Under the pieces are notes generated by a model. That model saw only the letters and a program-made list of their open reading frames with translations, had not been told where the DNA came from and did not search any database. A program made the position numbers and the translations under genes. From Sphaerochaeta associata (GTDB lineage: Bacteria > Spirochaetota > Spirochaetia > Sphaerochaetales > Sphaerochaetaceae), in assembly GCF_022869165.1 (NCBI RefSeq), contig NZ_CP094929.1:1860001-1924000 (forward strand): 64,000 bases of DNA. Direction: 5' to 3'. Below are positions 28,881 through 37,145 of the stretch, piece by piece; the first letter of the stretch is position 1; the number at the start of each line of letters is the position of its first letter.

Positions 28881-28920
28881 GAACCAACTTTGCCGGCTGT
28901 GAAGCCGACAGCGTTGGTTC
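28881..28920. terminator. Bidirectional hairpin between convergent genes
   Basis: Outer arms GAACCAAC/GTTGGTTC (28881-28888 and 28913-28920) and an inner stem GCCGGCT/AGCCGAC with one G-U pair. It overlaps the stop of the minus-strand gene at 28919. There is no clear T-run on either strand, so efficiency is uncertain. Confidence 0.45.
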
Positions 28921-29401
28921 ATTGTGGATCTGTTTGGCAATACACCTGACTTCTTCCCTGCCACTTGCAAAACACATAGGAGAACGTGCCCATCTGCAGG
29001 GCGATTTCCGGATAGCCGATGAGAGGATTGAAGGGAAAGTACGTATAGAGAAGTCCCTCAATTGAGCCAGGTCCCGTGATGACCGAGCCAATACTGGTAA
29101 GCACAAACAGCAAGGCAAACAATCGTATCCAACCTGACGGGACGCCGATGAAGCCTGCTCGAGAGGGATAGAGGGCGAAGGCAAGCAGAAGACCCCGAAC
29201 AATTTGTACAAGCGGGGCTAAACGGACGGTGAGTGCGGTCGACGGCTTCATGACTTCGTAAAAGACTCTCTGGTAGGCAAAATAGTCGAAATAACGACTG
29301 AGAAGCATGAACGCTATACCAAAGAACACATACGTAAGTACGTGTACAAGAGTGAATCGTACCATAAAGCCTGTGATGTTTTTATAACGCTTCTGTTTCA
29401 A
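28919..29401 (-). CDS. Hypothetical four-helix membrane protein
   Basis: A 160-residue protein starting with TTG at 29401, supported by AAGGAGG 7 nt upstream. It has four hydrophobic segments and a short polar tail. No family recognised. It is the last gene of the operon that starts with the LuxR regulator and lies 21 nt after the serine hydrolase, whose C-terminal helices it may accompany in the membrane. Confidence 0.65.
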   Translation of the reverse strand: MKQKRYKNITGFMVRFTLVHVLTYVFFGIAFMLLSRYFDYFAYQRVFYEVMKPSTALTVRLAPLVQIVRGLLLAFALYPSRAGFIGVPSGWIRLFALLFVLTSIGSVITGPGSIEGLLYTYFPFNPLIGYPEIALQMGTFSYVFCKWQGRSQVYCQTDPQ

Positions 29402-29422
29402 CCTACAACCTCCTTAACCTCT

Positions 29423-30907
29423 TCATGGATAACTACATAGTTTTCGATCTGTAAAAATGGGCAGCAGTGCCGATACCAACAGAGACATCGATACGCACAA
29501 AACAGCCCATCCAAGCCACTTTGAAAGGACGGGAAACACCGAGCTCACAAGAAGGTACGGTTGGGCCTTGCACCAGAGAACGATTCCGATGAGAATCAGG
29601 GCGGCAAGGGCCTTTGCAGTACCCATGCCTTTCCGTTTCTCTTCTCTCGGCGACAGCACAGCGCATAATACGAGCAGCATGCTTGCACTAAAGAGCAGTG
29701 CAATGAAGCCGCTCATTACATAGTGCGCCCATAGGATGTGCGTCATGCCCACAGTGCCGAAATCCCTCCATCGGGCCCATTGTGTGAGCACGTGTGCGAT
29801 AAACGGCCAACTTCTTTGGCTGTTTGTCAGGATTACGATTGCATCGCCGGTTTCCGGCACCATCTGCACATGCGTCATAATTCCCCTTCCCTGCCCGCCG
29901 TGGGAGGCCGAGAGCATTCCGTTGGGCAGCCGCTCGAGATAGTGACCAAGCCCGTAGGCATCGAAAACCAGGGAGTACACACCGATGTCGGTGTGCTCAG
30001 GTTTGTACAGCCTACGCACCTGCTGTGCCGTAAGTACGGGGTTTTCCTTCATTGAGGCTGCTGCGAATCGTGCAATATCTTCGGCTGTTGCAAACAACCC
30101 ACCCGACGATTTTTCAGGATACAGGTAGACCGGAACAGGCCGGCCCTGCAGGTCGTATCCGGTAGGGACACATCCTTTCATGGAATCCGGTATTTCAAAG
30201 AACGATGCGTGCATGCCAAGCGGGGCGAGCACCTTCTCATGCATATACGCAGAGAATTGCTTTGCTGTGATTTCTTCGATCAGAAGCTCAAGGACATGAT
30301 AGCCTACATTCGAGTACGAGAATTCCCCGGGCTCACCCTTCATACCTGCTTGCTCTGTAAGTGTCTGTCTGAGCGAAGGCATTGCTTCACCGGGGGCGTA
30401 CACGTCGTTGAAGTCACCCAGGGGCATGGCTGCGCTATGGTTCAATAAGGTTCCGGCCGTCACGTTTTCCACAGAATATCGGGTTTTGGGAAAGTCCCAG
30501 GTTCTCAAATACTCGGTTACCGGAACATCAAGATCAAGAAGCCCTTCCTGGACAAGCGCAAGGACGCCCCAGGCGGTCACCGATTTGGTGATCGATTGAA
30601 CACTCATGGGTGTGTCTGGTAAAAGCAGCCTCCGGCTTTCCATGTCCGCGTATCCAAAGGCCCCGCTGTATGCCATTTCACCATTCAGAACGAGCGATAT
30701 GCTGCATCCAGGAATGGAAAATTTTTCCATCAGATGCGGTATGAATTGACGTAGATAGTCCTCGAAATCCACCAGAGTGGCGTTTTTCTTGATTGTCTGA
30801 TGGAATAGAAGACTGCCCGAGAACAGGGCTATCACAAGACAAAGCACTACAGTTGTCATGATGAACAACCATGTGCGGTGAATCGTATGCATACTCGTGC
30901 AATTCAT
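29423..30907 (-). CDS. Membrane-anchored serine hydrolase (beta-lactamase/PBP4* family)
   Basis: A 494-residue protein: an N-terminal signal anchor (about 12-35), a class C beta-lactamase-type domain with nucleophile SxxK (VQSITKS), YSN (FSYSNVGYH) and SHGGQG in place of KTG, then about four C-terminal helices (about 390-490). Such proteins cleave or modify D-amino-acid peptides or esters outside the membrane; many protect against cell-wall peptides. Start overlaps the upstream PUA-like gene by 4 nt (ATGA). An internal ATG at 30892 is a possible start. Confidence 0.88.
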   Translation of the reverse strand: MNCTSMHTIHRTWLFIMTTVVLCLVIALFSGSLLFHQTIKKNATLVDFEDYLRQFIPHLMEKFSIPGCSISLVLNGEMAYSGAFGYADMESRRLLLPDTPMSVQSITKSVTAWGVLALVQEGLLDLDVPVTEYLRTWDFPKTRYSVENVTAGTLLNHSAAMPLGDFNDVYAPGEAMPSLRQTLTEQAGMKGEPGEFSYSNVGYHVLELLIEEITAKQFSAYMHEKVLAPLGMHASFFEIPDSMKGCVPTGYDLQGRPVPVYLYPEKSSGGLFATAEDIARFAAASMKENPVLTAQQVRRLYKPEHTDIGVYSLVFDAYGLGHYLERLPNGMLSASHGGQGRGIMTHVQMVPETGDAIVILTNSQRSWPFIAHVLTQWARWRDFGTVGMTHILWAHYVMSGFIALLFSASMLLVLCAVLSPREEKRKGMGTAKALAALILIGIVLWCKAQPYLLVSSVFPVLSKWLGWAVLCVSMSLLVSALLPIFTDRKLCSYP

Positions 30908-31353
30908 GTGACTGTTTTCTCCAAGCTCAAGACCCTTACCTGCTCTATGGTCTTGACAGGCAACCAGTCATCCATATTTCCAAAGTCGCTTCTATCAATG
31001 GCAAACGGAGGTATGAGTTCAAAGTTTTGAAGTTCCATCAGTACGAGATATCGCTTGCCTGCCCAACGCTTGATCTGAGCAGGGGAAAGCCGAAGCATCA
31101 ATTGGTTCTCTTCAATGAGCTGCAGGGCCTCCGAGGCTGATAGTTTTTCCGAATTGAAAACACGTTTAACGACGGCCTTGCCTCGGACCATTCCATCGCC
31201 CTTGTTCTCGATGAACCAGAGCACTTCACCGCACACTACGCGTCCGTAGGGCAGCTTTCTTCCTGCAGCACCGCGGACGATCATCTGTTTTTCTCCGCTT
31301 GCAAGCTTTTCCAGTTCCTTCTCTTTCGCTTCCAGATACACGACATGTTCCAT
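30904..31353 (-). CDS. PUA/ASCH-like small protein
   Basis: Predicted 149 residues from the ATG at 31353, supported by GGAG 8 nt upstream. The frame is open further upstream, but that part is a shadow of the permease gene. It has a charged helix (YLEAKEKELEKLASGEKQ) and then a compact beta-rich domain: GEVLWFIENKGDGMVRGKAV, and FGNMDDWLPV near the end. The pattern recalls ASCH/PUA-like RNA-binding barrels; this is tentative. It lies 23 nt after the permease and overlaps the serine hydrolase. Confidence 0.65.
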   Translation of the reverse strand: MEHVVYLEAKEKELEKLASGEKQMIVRGAAGRKLPYGRVVCGEVLWFIENKGDGMVRGKAVVKRVFNSEKLSASEALQLIEENQLMLRLSPAQIKRWAGKRYLVLMELQNFELIPPFAIDRSDFGNMDDWLPVKTIEQVRVLSLEKTVT

Positions 31354-31376
31354 ATGCAACGCTCCATTTCCCCCAT

Positions 31377-32144
31377 TCAATGGGAGGGTTCCCAACATCT
31401 GAGTGCACACAGCCCTCCGATGACACTCCCGATCATCACCAGTATCGCCGATCCGAACGGCTTGTATGATATCGCAAAACCTTCCACCACATGGATCATC
31501 TCCGAACCCAATGTGGTGAAGGAGTACCATCCTGTGCCGCCAAGTGATCCCAGCATACTGAACACCAACCAAAGGCCCAGGGCAGCAAGTCCTGCTGCAA
31601 CCGGTCGAGAGACCATTGCAGAGAGACTTGTGGTCATGACTATGACGACCAGGAGAAACAGCAGAAGTAGCAGATTCGATTGCATGAACAGCGCTGATGG
31701 GAATGCTGGAAAAAGGTACCTGCCATAGAGGTTGCAGAGCATCGCTGCAACCCCTATGCCTAGGAGTTCCATGACCATGAGTGCAAGCATCTTTGAGAAG
31801 AGAATCGATCGGCAGGTTATCGGTCGTACCATCAAAAACTGCAAGGAACCGTCGCTTTTCTCTCCTGCAACACAACCCATGGCAAGAAATATCATGACGA
31901 TCGAACCAATCTGCGTAAAGTTCTTTACATATTGGTCCACAGCATCCCGATAGGTGACTTCTGTCAGCGTAAGTACCATATTCTGTGTCGAGCCGATCAT
32001 GGCCAAAATGTCGGGCATGTAGTAGGCAGAGAGCGGGGAGAGTATACCGAAGAAGGCGCAGACCATCACCCATATGAGAACTCGATAGGATCGAAAGGCC
32101 TCGGTAAGTTCCTTCCATAGCAATATGCTCAGGTTGTTATGCAT
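31377..32144 (-). CDS. ABC-2 type transporter permease (YxlG-like)
   Basis: Predicted 255 residues from the ATG at 32144, which overlaps the last 8 nt of the ATPase gene; the longer frame from 32231 lies inside that gene. Six hydrophobic helices, with MVRPITCRSILFSKML on the cytoplasmic loop typical of ABC-2 permeases. With the ATPase and the small PLDc_N protein it matches the order YxlE-YxlF-YxlG of Bacillus subtilis, an exporter of unknown cargo. Confidence 0.88.
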   Translation of the reverse strand: MHNNLSILLWKELTEAFRSYRVLIWVMVCAFFGILSPLSAYYMPDILAMIGSTQNMVLTLTEVTYRDAVDQYVKNFTQIGSIVMIFLAMGCVAGEKSDGSLQFLMVRPITCRSILFSKMLALMVMELLGIGVAAMLCNLYGRYLFPAFPSALFMQSNLLLLLFLLVVIVMTTSLSAMVSRPVAAGLAALGLWLVFSMLGSLGGTGWYSFTTLGSEMIHVVEGFAISYKPFGSAILVMIGSVIGGLCALRCWEPSH

Positions 32145-33057
32145 GATTTCGCTCCTTGATGTGATGCATGAAGACATCTTCGAGTGTGGCGTTTTGCTTG
32201 TAGAGGCCCAGTAACTGCAGGCCATGGTCACTCAGCATCCGCATGATCTTTGCATGCTTGGCGTGATAGTCGGTTTCGCTTATGACAATGCATGTCGCCT
32301 CTTCGATGGAGTTCTCTACCGAGAGATCGGCCAGCAATGCCTTACAGGTTGAAGCAGTAAAGGAATCTTTGAACTGAAGACGCATCAAGGGTCGTGCATG
32401 ACAGCCGAGCAGTGCTTGTATGTTCTGTTGCAGGACAATCGAGCCGTCTGCGATGATCGCCACTTCGTCACACACCCGCTGGATGTCCTCGAGGATGTGG
32501 CTGGACATGAACACCGTTGTCTCTTCTCGCAGGCGGCCGATAAGAGTCAGCACATCCCTTCTCCCGATCGGATCGAGGGCCGATGCCGGTTCATCGAGCA
32601 GTACGACTTTTGGTCTGTGCAGTATCGCCTGGGCGATGCCCAGGCGCTGCACCATTCCCCCAGAGTACTCACCGATTCTCCTGTCTGCCGCCATCTGGAT
32701 TCCGCATAATGGCAACAGCTCATCGATTCGCTTCTCAATTTCGGAAAAAGACATTCCATACAGCGTACCGGAGAACCTGAGCAATTCCCTTGCACTCATC
32801 CAAGGATAGAATGTGGGCTGTTGGGCCAAATATCCGACAAGCCGTTTTGTATGGTGCATTGCCTTTCCGTCGATGCTGAAACTTCCCGATGTCGGTTCAA
32901 TGAGCCGGGCCAGGATTCTGATCAGCGTGGTCTTGCCTGCACCATTGGGTCCGAGGAATCCAAAGACGCTCCCTTCTCGTACAGAAAGGGATACGTTTTT
33001 CAAGGCTTGGACTGTTCGATACCGTTTGCTGATGGAATCGAGTTCAATCATTGCCAT
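32137..33057 (-). CDS. ABC transporter ATPase (YxlF/CcmA-like)
   Basis: Predicted 306 residues from the ATG at 33057 (GGGAG 8 nt upstream). Walker A GPNGAGKTT, Q-loop LAQQPTFYP, signature YSGGMVQRLGIAQAI, Walker B VVLLDEPASALDP, and H-loop SSHIL. The C-terminal 80 residues are an accessory domain seen in drug-export ATPases. It overlaps the PLDc_N gene by 14 nt and the permease by 8 nt. Confidence 0.93.
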   Translation of the reverse strand: MAMIELDSISKRYRTVQALKNVSLSVREGSVFGFLGPNGAGKTTLIRILARLIEPTSGSFSIDGKAMHHTKRLVGYLAQQPTFYPWMSARELLRFSGTLYGMSFSEIEKRIDELLPLCGIQMAADRRIGEYSGGMVQRLGIAQAILHRPKVVLLDEPASALDPIGRRDVLTLIGRLREETTVFMSSHILEDIQRVCDEVAIIADGSIVLQQNIQALLGCHARPLMRLQFKDSFTASTCKALLADLSVENSIEEATCIVISETDYHAKHAKIMRMLSDHGLQLLGLYKQNATLEDVFMHHIKERNHA

Positions 33058-33247
33058 GGTGCTTTCTCCCATATACCAGATAGGCGATCGGGCCGAACAG
33101 GTTCACAAACAGGAAGATCAGCAACCAAGCGGTCTTGGATAGTCCGTTGAAGCGGTCCCGGTGCATCCAATCCCGTAGGCATACCAGCTTGAGGATCAGT
33201 TCAAGGACCACCAGCGGTGCCGACAGCAGTAGTATCTCTTCACTCAT
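33044..33247 (-). CDS. PLDc_N-type small membrane protein (YxlE-like)
   Basis: A 67-residue protein with two helices and the phospholipase-D-N-terminal-like pattern: KTAWLLIFLFVNLFGPIAYL followed by VYGRK. In B. subtilis the homologous YxlE sits before YxlF and YxlG and helps regulate SigY. Here it overlaps the ATPase and follows a membrane LuxR regulator by 82 nt. It could sense transporter or membrane state. Confidence 0.85.
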   Translation of the reverse strand: MSEEILLLSAPLVVLELILKLVCLRDWMHRDRFNGLSKTAWLLIFLFVNLFGPIAYLVYGRKHHGND

Positions 33248-33329
33248 GGGTGCCTCCTGACTCAGACACTACGTGGTGATAGAGATGTTTAATAGTCCGA
33301 ATTGTTACGTAATCGGCTGGTATGACCGC

Positions 33330-34235
33330 TTACGTAGTTGTACGTAAGGGGTACATTTTATTGATGAGCTCCAGTTTGGTGCTAACCGAGCATTTCTTGA
33401 ATATGCGATACACATGGGTTTCAACGGTTCTCGGGGAGAGGGACAGCTCATAGGCAATCTCTTTATATGACTTGCCATCCACGAGCAACCGCACAATTTG
33501 TTGTTCCCTCTCGGAGAGCTTGTACTGCTTTTGGAAGGTGTCGATCGGGTTTGAATACCTTGTTCCTAAAGAGGAGAATTCCCTTAGGTACACCATTGCA
33601 TCGTTGATGCACCAGGCGATGATGTACAAGGCAGTCACAGTTGCATCGAATGCAGGCTGGTGCCGGGTATTCGCAATGCTGAATATGATGGTATAGAGGC
33701 TGAAGAGCAGGTAGGCAATGCTGGAGATGACGAGAAATGAACGCATCCGTGTGGCACTGAACGTCTTTTGCCCTTTGATTTGCATGAGGGTGTACAGAAA
33801 GCCGGTACCCACCAGGGCGTTGAGTGCTGCACTCACGTAGGGACCGACTGCAGGAGAGCCGATCATTACCAAAAAAATGACAAGCAAGAAGGTTGCCAAC
33901 CCGATGACTTTCGACGCTTTTGCTGAAAATTCGGTTATTTGTCCTGTGATGATGGAGTCGAGAAACAGTGGTATTCTATGGAACATCAGGATGGTGAATA
34001 CGTACCTGACGATGGTGATCACCAGCAGGATGGTTTGGTTGTTGCGCTCGAGCATGGTTTGGTAGACGAAGCCGATGAATTGGAAGAGATACCAAATCCA
34101 CGTGAGGGCGATGTACCACAGGTATTGGTCGAACATGATGTGACGATTTGACTTGCGAGATACGTAGGTCAAGAAAAAGGTACTGAACAACAACGAAAAT
34201 CCTGCAATATTCAACCAGAATGCTATAAGTTCCAC
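33330..34235 (-). CDS. Membrane-bound LuxR-family regulator
   Basis: A 301-residue protein starting with GTG at 34235 behind AAGGAGG. About seven hydrophobic helices fill residues 5-225, followed by a C-terminal LuxR helix-turn-helix (LSEREQQIVRLLVDGKSYKE, then LSPRTVETHVYRIFKK). The membrane part would sense a lipid-soluble or surface signal and the HTH would act from the membrane. It is the first gene of the operon with the YxlEFG-like exporter and is probably its regulator. Confidence 0.88.
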   Translation of the reverse strand: MELIAFWLNIAGFSLLFSTFFLTYVSRKSNRHIMFDQYLWYIALTWIWYLFQFIGFVYQTMLERNNQTILLVITIVRYVFTILMFHRIPLFLDSIITGQITEFSAKASKVIGLATFLLVIFLVMIGSPAVGPYVSAALNALVGTGFLYTLMQIKGQKTFSATRMRSFLVISSIAYLLFSLYTIIFSIANTRHQPAFDATVTALYIIAWCINDAMVYLREFSSLGTRYSNPIDTFQKQYKLSEREQQIVRLLVDGKSYKEIAYELSLSPRTVETHVYRIFKKCSVSTKLELINKMYPLRTTT

Positions 34236-34373
34236 ACCACCCTCCTTGTTCCAGTCTAGTAGGGATTGGGGTGTTTGTCGATTCTTAATGAAGCCTTGCA
34301 GCCTATACGTTGCTCGGATTTTTCGCCATGATTAGGCAAATAAGCCAAGAAAGCTCAGAGGGAGGTATTGAAA

Positions 34374-34931
34374 ATGGTGCTGCAAACAGAACGGTTGCTG
34401 CTTCGTCCATGGCAGGAGAGCGATGCAGAGAGCTTGTATGCCTATGCCAAGGATAGTGATATCGGCCCGATTGCCGGCTGGCCTGCGCATACAAGCGTCG
34501 AAGAAAGCAGAAGTGTCATTACGCATGTCTTCTCTGCACCTGAGGCATATGCCGTGTGTTTGAAGGGCGATGGAAAGCCGATCGGGGCAATTGAACTGAA
34601 ATTGAATGGTCATACCGATATGACGGACAGAGACGATGAGTGCGAGCTTGGGTACTGGCTTGGCAAGCCTTTCTGGGGTCACGGTATTATACCGGAAGCT
34701 GTCAGGGAGTTGATCCGTCATGGTTTCGAGGACCTGAACATGAGAGCCATCTGGTGCGGCTATTATGAGGGCAACGGTAAATCAAAGCGTGTCCAGGAGA
34801 AATGTGGTTTTACGTATTTCAGGACAACCGAGGGTCTTGATGTGCCGTTGATGGGAGAAAAGCGTACAGGTCATACGAGTGTATTGACCAGGGAAGCTTG
34901 GTTGAAACAGGCAATCACCCCTGTTGTGTAA
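34374..34931 (+). CDS. GNAT N-acetyltransferase (RimJ/RimL type)
   Basis: Predicted 185 residues from the ATG at 34374, 8 nt after GGAGG; a TTG at 34368 is too close to that site. It has the RimJ/RimL pattern: TERLLLRPWQESDAESLY at the N-terminus, ELGYWLGKPFWGHGIIPEAV in the acetyl-CoA region, and NGKSKRVQEKCGFTY. It may acetylate a protein N-terminus or small amine; the substrate is unknown. Confidence 0.92.
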   Translation: MVLQTERLLLRPWQESDAESLYAYAKDSDIGPIAGWPAHTSVEESRSVITHVFSAPEAYAVCLKGDGKPIGAIELKLNGHTDMTDRDDECELGYWLGKPFWGHGIIPEAVRELIRHGFEDLNMRAIWCGYYEGNGKSKRVQEKCGFTYFRTTEGLDVPLMGEKRTGHTSVLTREAWLKQAITPVV

Positions 34932-34980
34932 AGATAGTTTATAGGAATCAGCTGAGAATTTGAAAACGTTGTAAGCAAAT

Positions 34981-35010
34981 TTGCAAAACCCCTCTGGACA
35001 GCACCATAAT
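34981..35010 (+). promoter_or_regulatory. Promoter of tRNA-Val
   Basis: TTGCAA, 18 nt, CATAAT, ending 27 nt before the tRNA 5' end. Confidence 0.5.
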
Positions 35011-35037
35011 ATTTCCGTATTATTGTCAAAGTAACTC

Positions 35038-35109
35038 GGGCGCGTAACTCAGCGGGAGAGTGCTACCTTCACACGGTAGAAGTCGTTGGTTCAAACCCAA
35101 TCGCGCCCA
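35038..35109 (+). tRNA. tRNA-Val (anticodon CAC)
   Basis: A 72-nt cloverleaf: acceptor GGGCGCG/CGCGCCC, D arm ACTC/GAGT, anticodon stem CTACC/GGTAG with loop TTCACAC (anticodon CAC, reads GUG), T arm with GTTCAAA, discriminator A. The 3' CCA is not encoded, so it must be added after transcription. A terminator follows at once. Confidence 0.96.
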
Positions 35110-35115
35110 GTAAGG

Positions 35116-35138
35116 CCAGTCTTCGGACTGGTTTTTTT
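35116..35138 (+). terminator. Terminator after tRNA-Val
   Basis: CCAGTC, loop TTCG, GACTGG, then seven T. A textbook intrinsic terminator 6 nt after the tRNA. Confidence 0.92.
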
Positions 35139-35200
35139 AATTCAGGCCAAAAGTAATCACAAGTTTGTAACCCTTTGAGAGTACGAAAGAACCAGAATAT

Positions 35201-35335
35201 ATGTCATACTTTATCCTTGACGTTATCAACCATGCTACAGTATCTCTTGAACAGGCAGGCCTGCAGGAAAGCCGTCTTGCTCATGAGATAGAATCGATAA
35301 ATCAAAGGATGGAAAGTGAAAAAGTTCCTTCATAA
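35201..35335 (+). CDS. Possible 44-residue small protein upstream of the zinc-ribbon gene
   Basis: ATG to TAA, no strong Shine-Dalgarno (only GAAAG nearby). The peptide is amphipathic and Glu-rich at its end and overlaps the start of the next gene by 20 nt, an arrangement that could couple translation. No family recognised; it may be chance. Confidence 0.25.
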   Translation: MSYFILDVINHATVSLEQAGLQESRLAHEIESINQRMESEKVPS

Positions 35336-35732
35336 CCTCAAACAATCCCTGCAACAGTGGTCATACGGACGATATGGGTTTGATCAGCTGTCCAGAGTCC
35401 TATACATCATCAGCCTTGTTATTATCGGGTTGTCGCTTATTCCAGGCTTCCAATTGCTCGTGATGGTAGCGTTTGCACTCATGGTTTTGGTAACATTCAG
35501 AACAAGTTCCAAAAACACCACGAAACGAAGGCTTGAAAACGACAAGTTCCTCAACCTCACAAAGAAGCCGAGAGCATGGTTTTCTTTCAGGAAAGAGGTG
35601 CATGCAAACAGAAAGACGTATTGCTACTTCATCTGCAGGGAATGCGGTCGGCATTATAGAGTGCCCAAAGGAAAAGGGAAAATTAAAATCTCCTGTCCCG
35701 GTTGTCACACTACCGTAATTGCAAAAACATGA
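35316..35732 (+). CDS. Small membrane protein with C-terminal zinc ribbon
   Basis: A 138-residue protein with a GTG start behind AAGGAT. Two close hydrophobic helices (about 28-60), a basic linker, then a zinc ribbon: CRECGRHYRVPKGKGKI and SCPGCH, i.e. two CxxC pairs. Similar small proteins occur in anaerobic bacteria; the role is not known. Isolated between tRNA-Val and a convergent lipoprotein gene. Confidence 0.75.
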   Translation: MKKFLHNLKQSLQQWSYGRYGFDQLSRVLYIISLVIIGLSLIPGFQLLVMVAFALMVLVTFRTSSKNTTKRRLENDKFLNLTKKPRAWFSFRKEVHANRKTYCYFICRECGRHYRVPKGKGKIKISCPGCHTTVIAKT

Positions 35733-35820
35733 AGAGCCGGAAGCCATAAGGATAAAACCCTCTTTCGATTTTTTGAACCACAAATGCATTTGCATTTCAG
35801 CCTCTTCTGCATCATTCGAA

Positions 35821-35851
35821 ACAGGCAGAGGTCTTCTTACCCTCTGCCTGT
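35821..35851. terminator. Bidirectional terminator hairpin
   Basis: Perfect 11-bp stem ACAGGCAGAGG/CCTCTGCCTGT with a 9-nt loop, between two convergent genes. On the minus strand it is followed by TTTC. Confidence 0.65.
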
Positions 35852-35872
35852 GCTCCCTTGGAGAATCGCTTA

Positions 35873-37004
35873 TCAGAAAACTCGAGCAGGCCTAACCCTG
35901 TACATGCTTTGTTGCCGAGGGTTCATCAATGAACTTCCATTCAGGAAATATTGAATGCAAACATAGAATGGAGAGTTACCATACCCTGGAGCGTTTGGAT
36001 ATTCTGAGGAACTCCAATAATAGGTATCGGTAAAATTACCAATAGGCACCTCAATATCGTAGAGATTCTCGTACATGGCATTCAATTCATCTTTGCTTGG
36101 CAGGAACCAATCTTCATATTCTCCATACTCATATAGGCTACAGGTCCTTGCTGCGTAATACTCTGTATTTTCAGTAGAATCATCACCTACATAATAGGCT
36201 GTGGTTCCCATTGCATTGACCAACGCTTCTGTGTTTGCCTTGCCGGTTCCTATCGCAGTCCCCGTCCCCACTGCAAGGTTGACTCCATCGGCTTCTGTTC
36301 GGTAGAGCCCGAAAATGTGTTGATATTCCCATGTTGGGTTGAATTCCGATGTAACATCAGAAGGAGCGGCCTCCATGAACCTCCATCCATCACGATACTT
36401 TCCCTTGTCATAGAACACTATCCCACCGGCAGGACCGGTATCTCCAGGAACATAATCAGGTATCCATTTTGCATAGACGGTAATGTCGCCCGCCAACGGT
36501 GTAGAGGCATTGAATTCAGTCCCACCACCTTTGACTTCGGTGTACCATCCACCGAACGTATCACCTCTCTTCACCGGTGGTGTCGGCAATGACCCTACGA
36601 TATCAGTCCCTGTAGTGTACAACACCGTTCTGGACACAGGTTCGACAGTGGTGTCTGCATCCTGGTCATCGAACGTAACCGTATGTTTCCATTTCGCATA
36701 TACGGTGATATCACCGGTCACGGGAGTGGATGCATTGAACTCAGTCCCCCCTCCGTTGGTCTGCGTGTACCAACCGCCGAAGGAGGCGCCTGTCTTCTGG
36801 GGAGACGTCGGCAATGACCCGACCTTATTGGCGCCTATGATGTTCAAGACTTTTTTTTAACGCAGGATCAACACTGATGTCTGCATCCTGATCGTCGAAG
36901 ATAACCGTCAACTGTCTGTTTCCCAATTCATCAATCGATTCACTGCATCCAGTGAACACTACAAGCAACAAAGCAATGATCACTACCAATTTCCATGTTT
37001 TCAT
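35873..37004 (-). pseudogene. InlB-repeat/DUF1566 lipoprotein split by a frameshift in an A8 run (possibly phase-variable)
   Basis: The start is ATG at 37004 (TAGGAAA upstream) with a lipobox, VVFTGC. The first frame ends at 36825 after SVDPALKK; the rest of the protein is open from 36847 to the stop at 35873. With one A fewer in the run at 36851-36858 the two parts join as ALKKVLNIIGANKVGSLP, restoring two InlB B-repeats (each GGWYT...ITVYAKW, about 72 residues) and a DUF1566-like domain with DWFLPSKDELNAMYENLY, about 377 residues in all. It is a paralogue of the gene at 24751-25611. It may be truly off, a slippage-switched gene, or a sequencing error. Confidence 0.8.
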
Positions 37005-37145
37005 CTGATTTCCTACCATTCAAAATTGGCAGGGATTATAGCAACCAGGTGCAGACAAAGAGCTCTCTTCACTTAAAAAGTGTTGTTTTCTTCCTAAAAA
37101 CTCAATGACTTTCAGAATGAGTGGTATTCCACAGAAAAATTGTTA

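Noticed and set aside
30904-32118. 404-codon minus-strand open frame
   Set aside because: Only the last 149 codons (from 31353, with a good ribosome-binding site) look like a protein; the upstream part is a shadow of the ABC permease gene.
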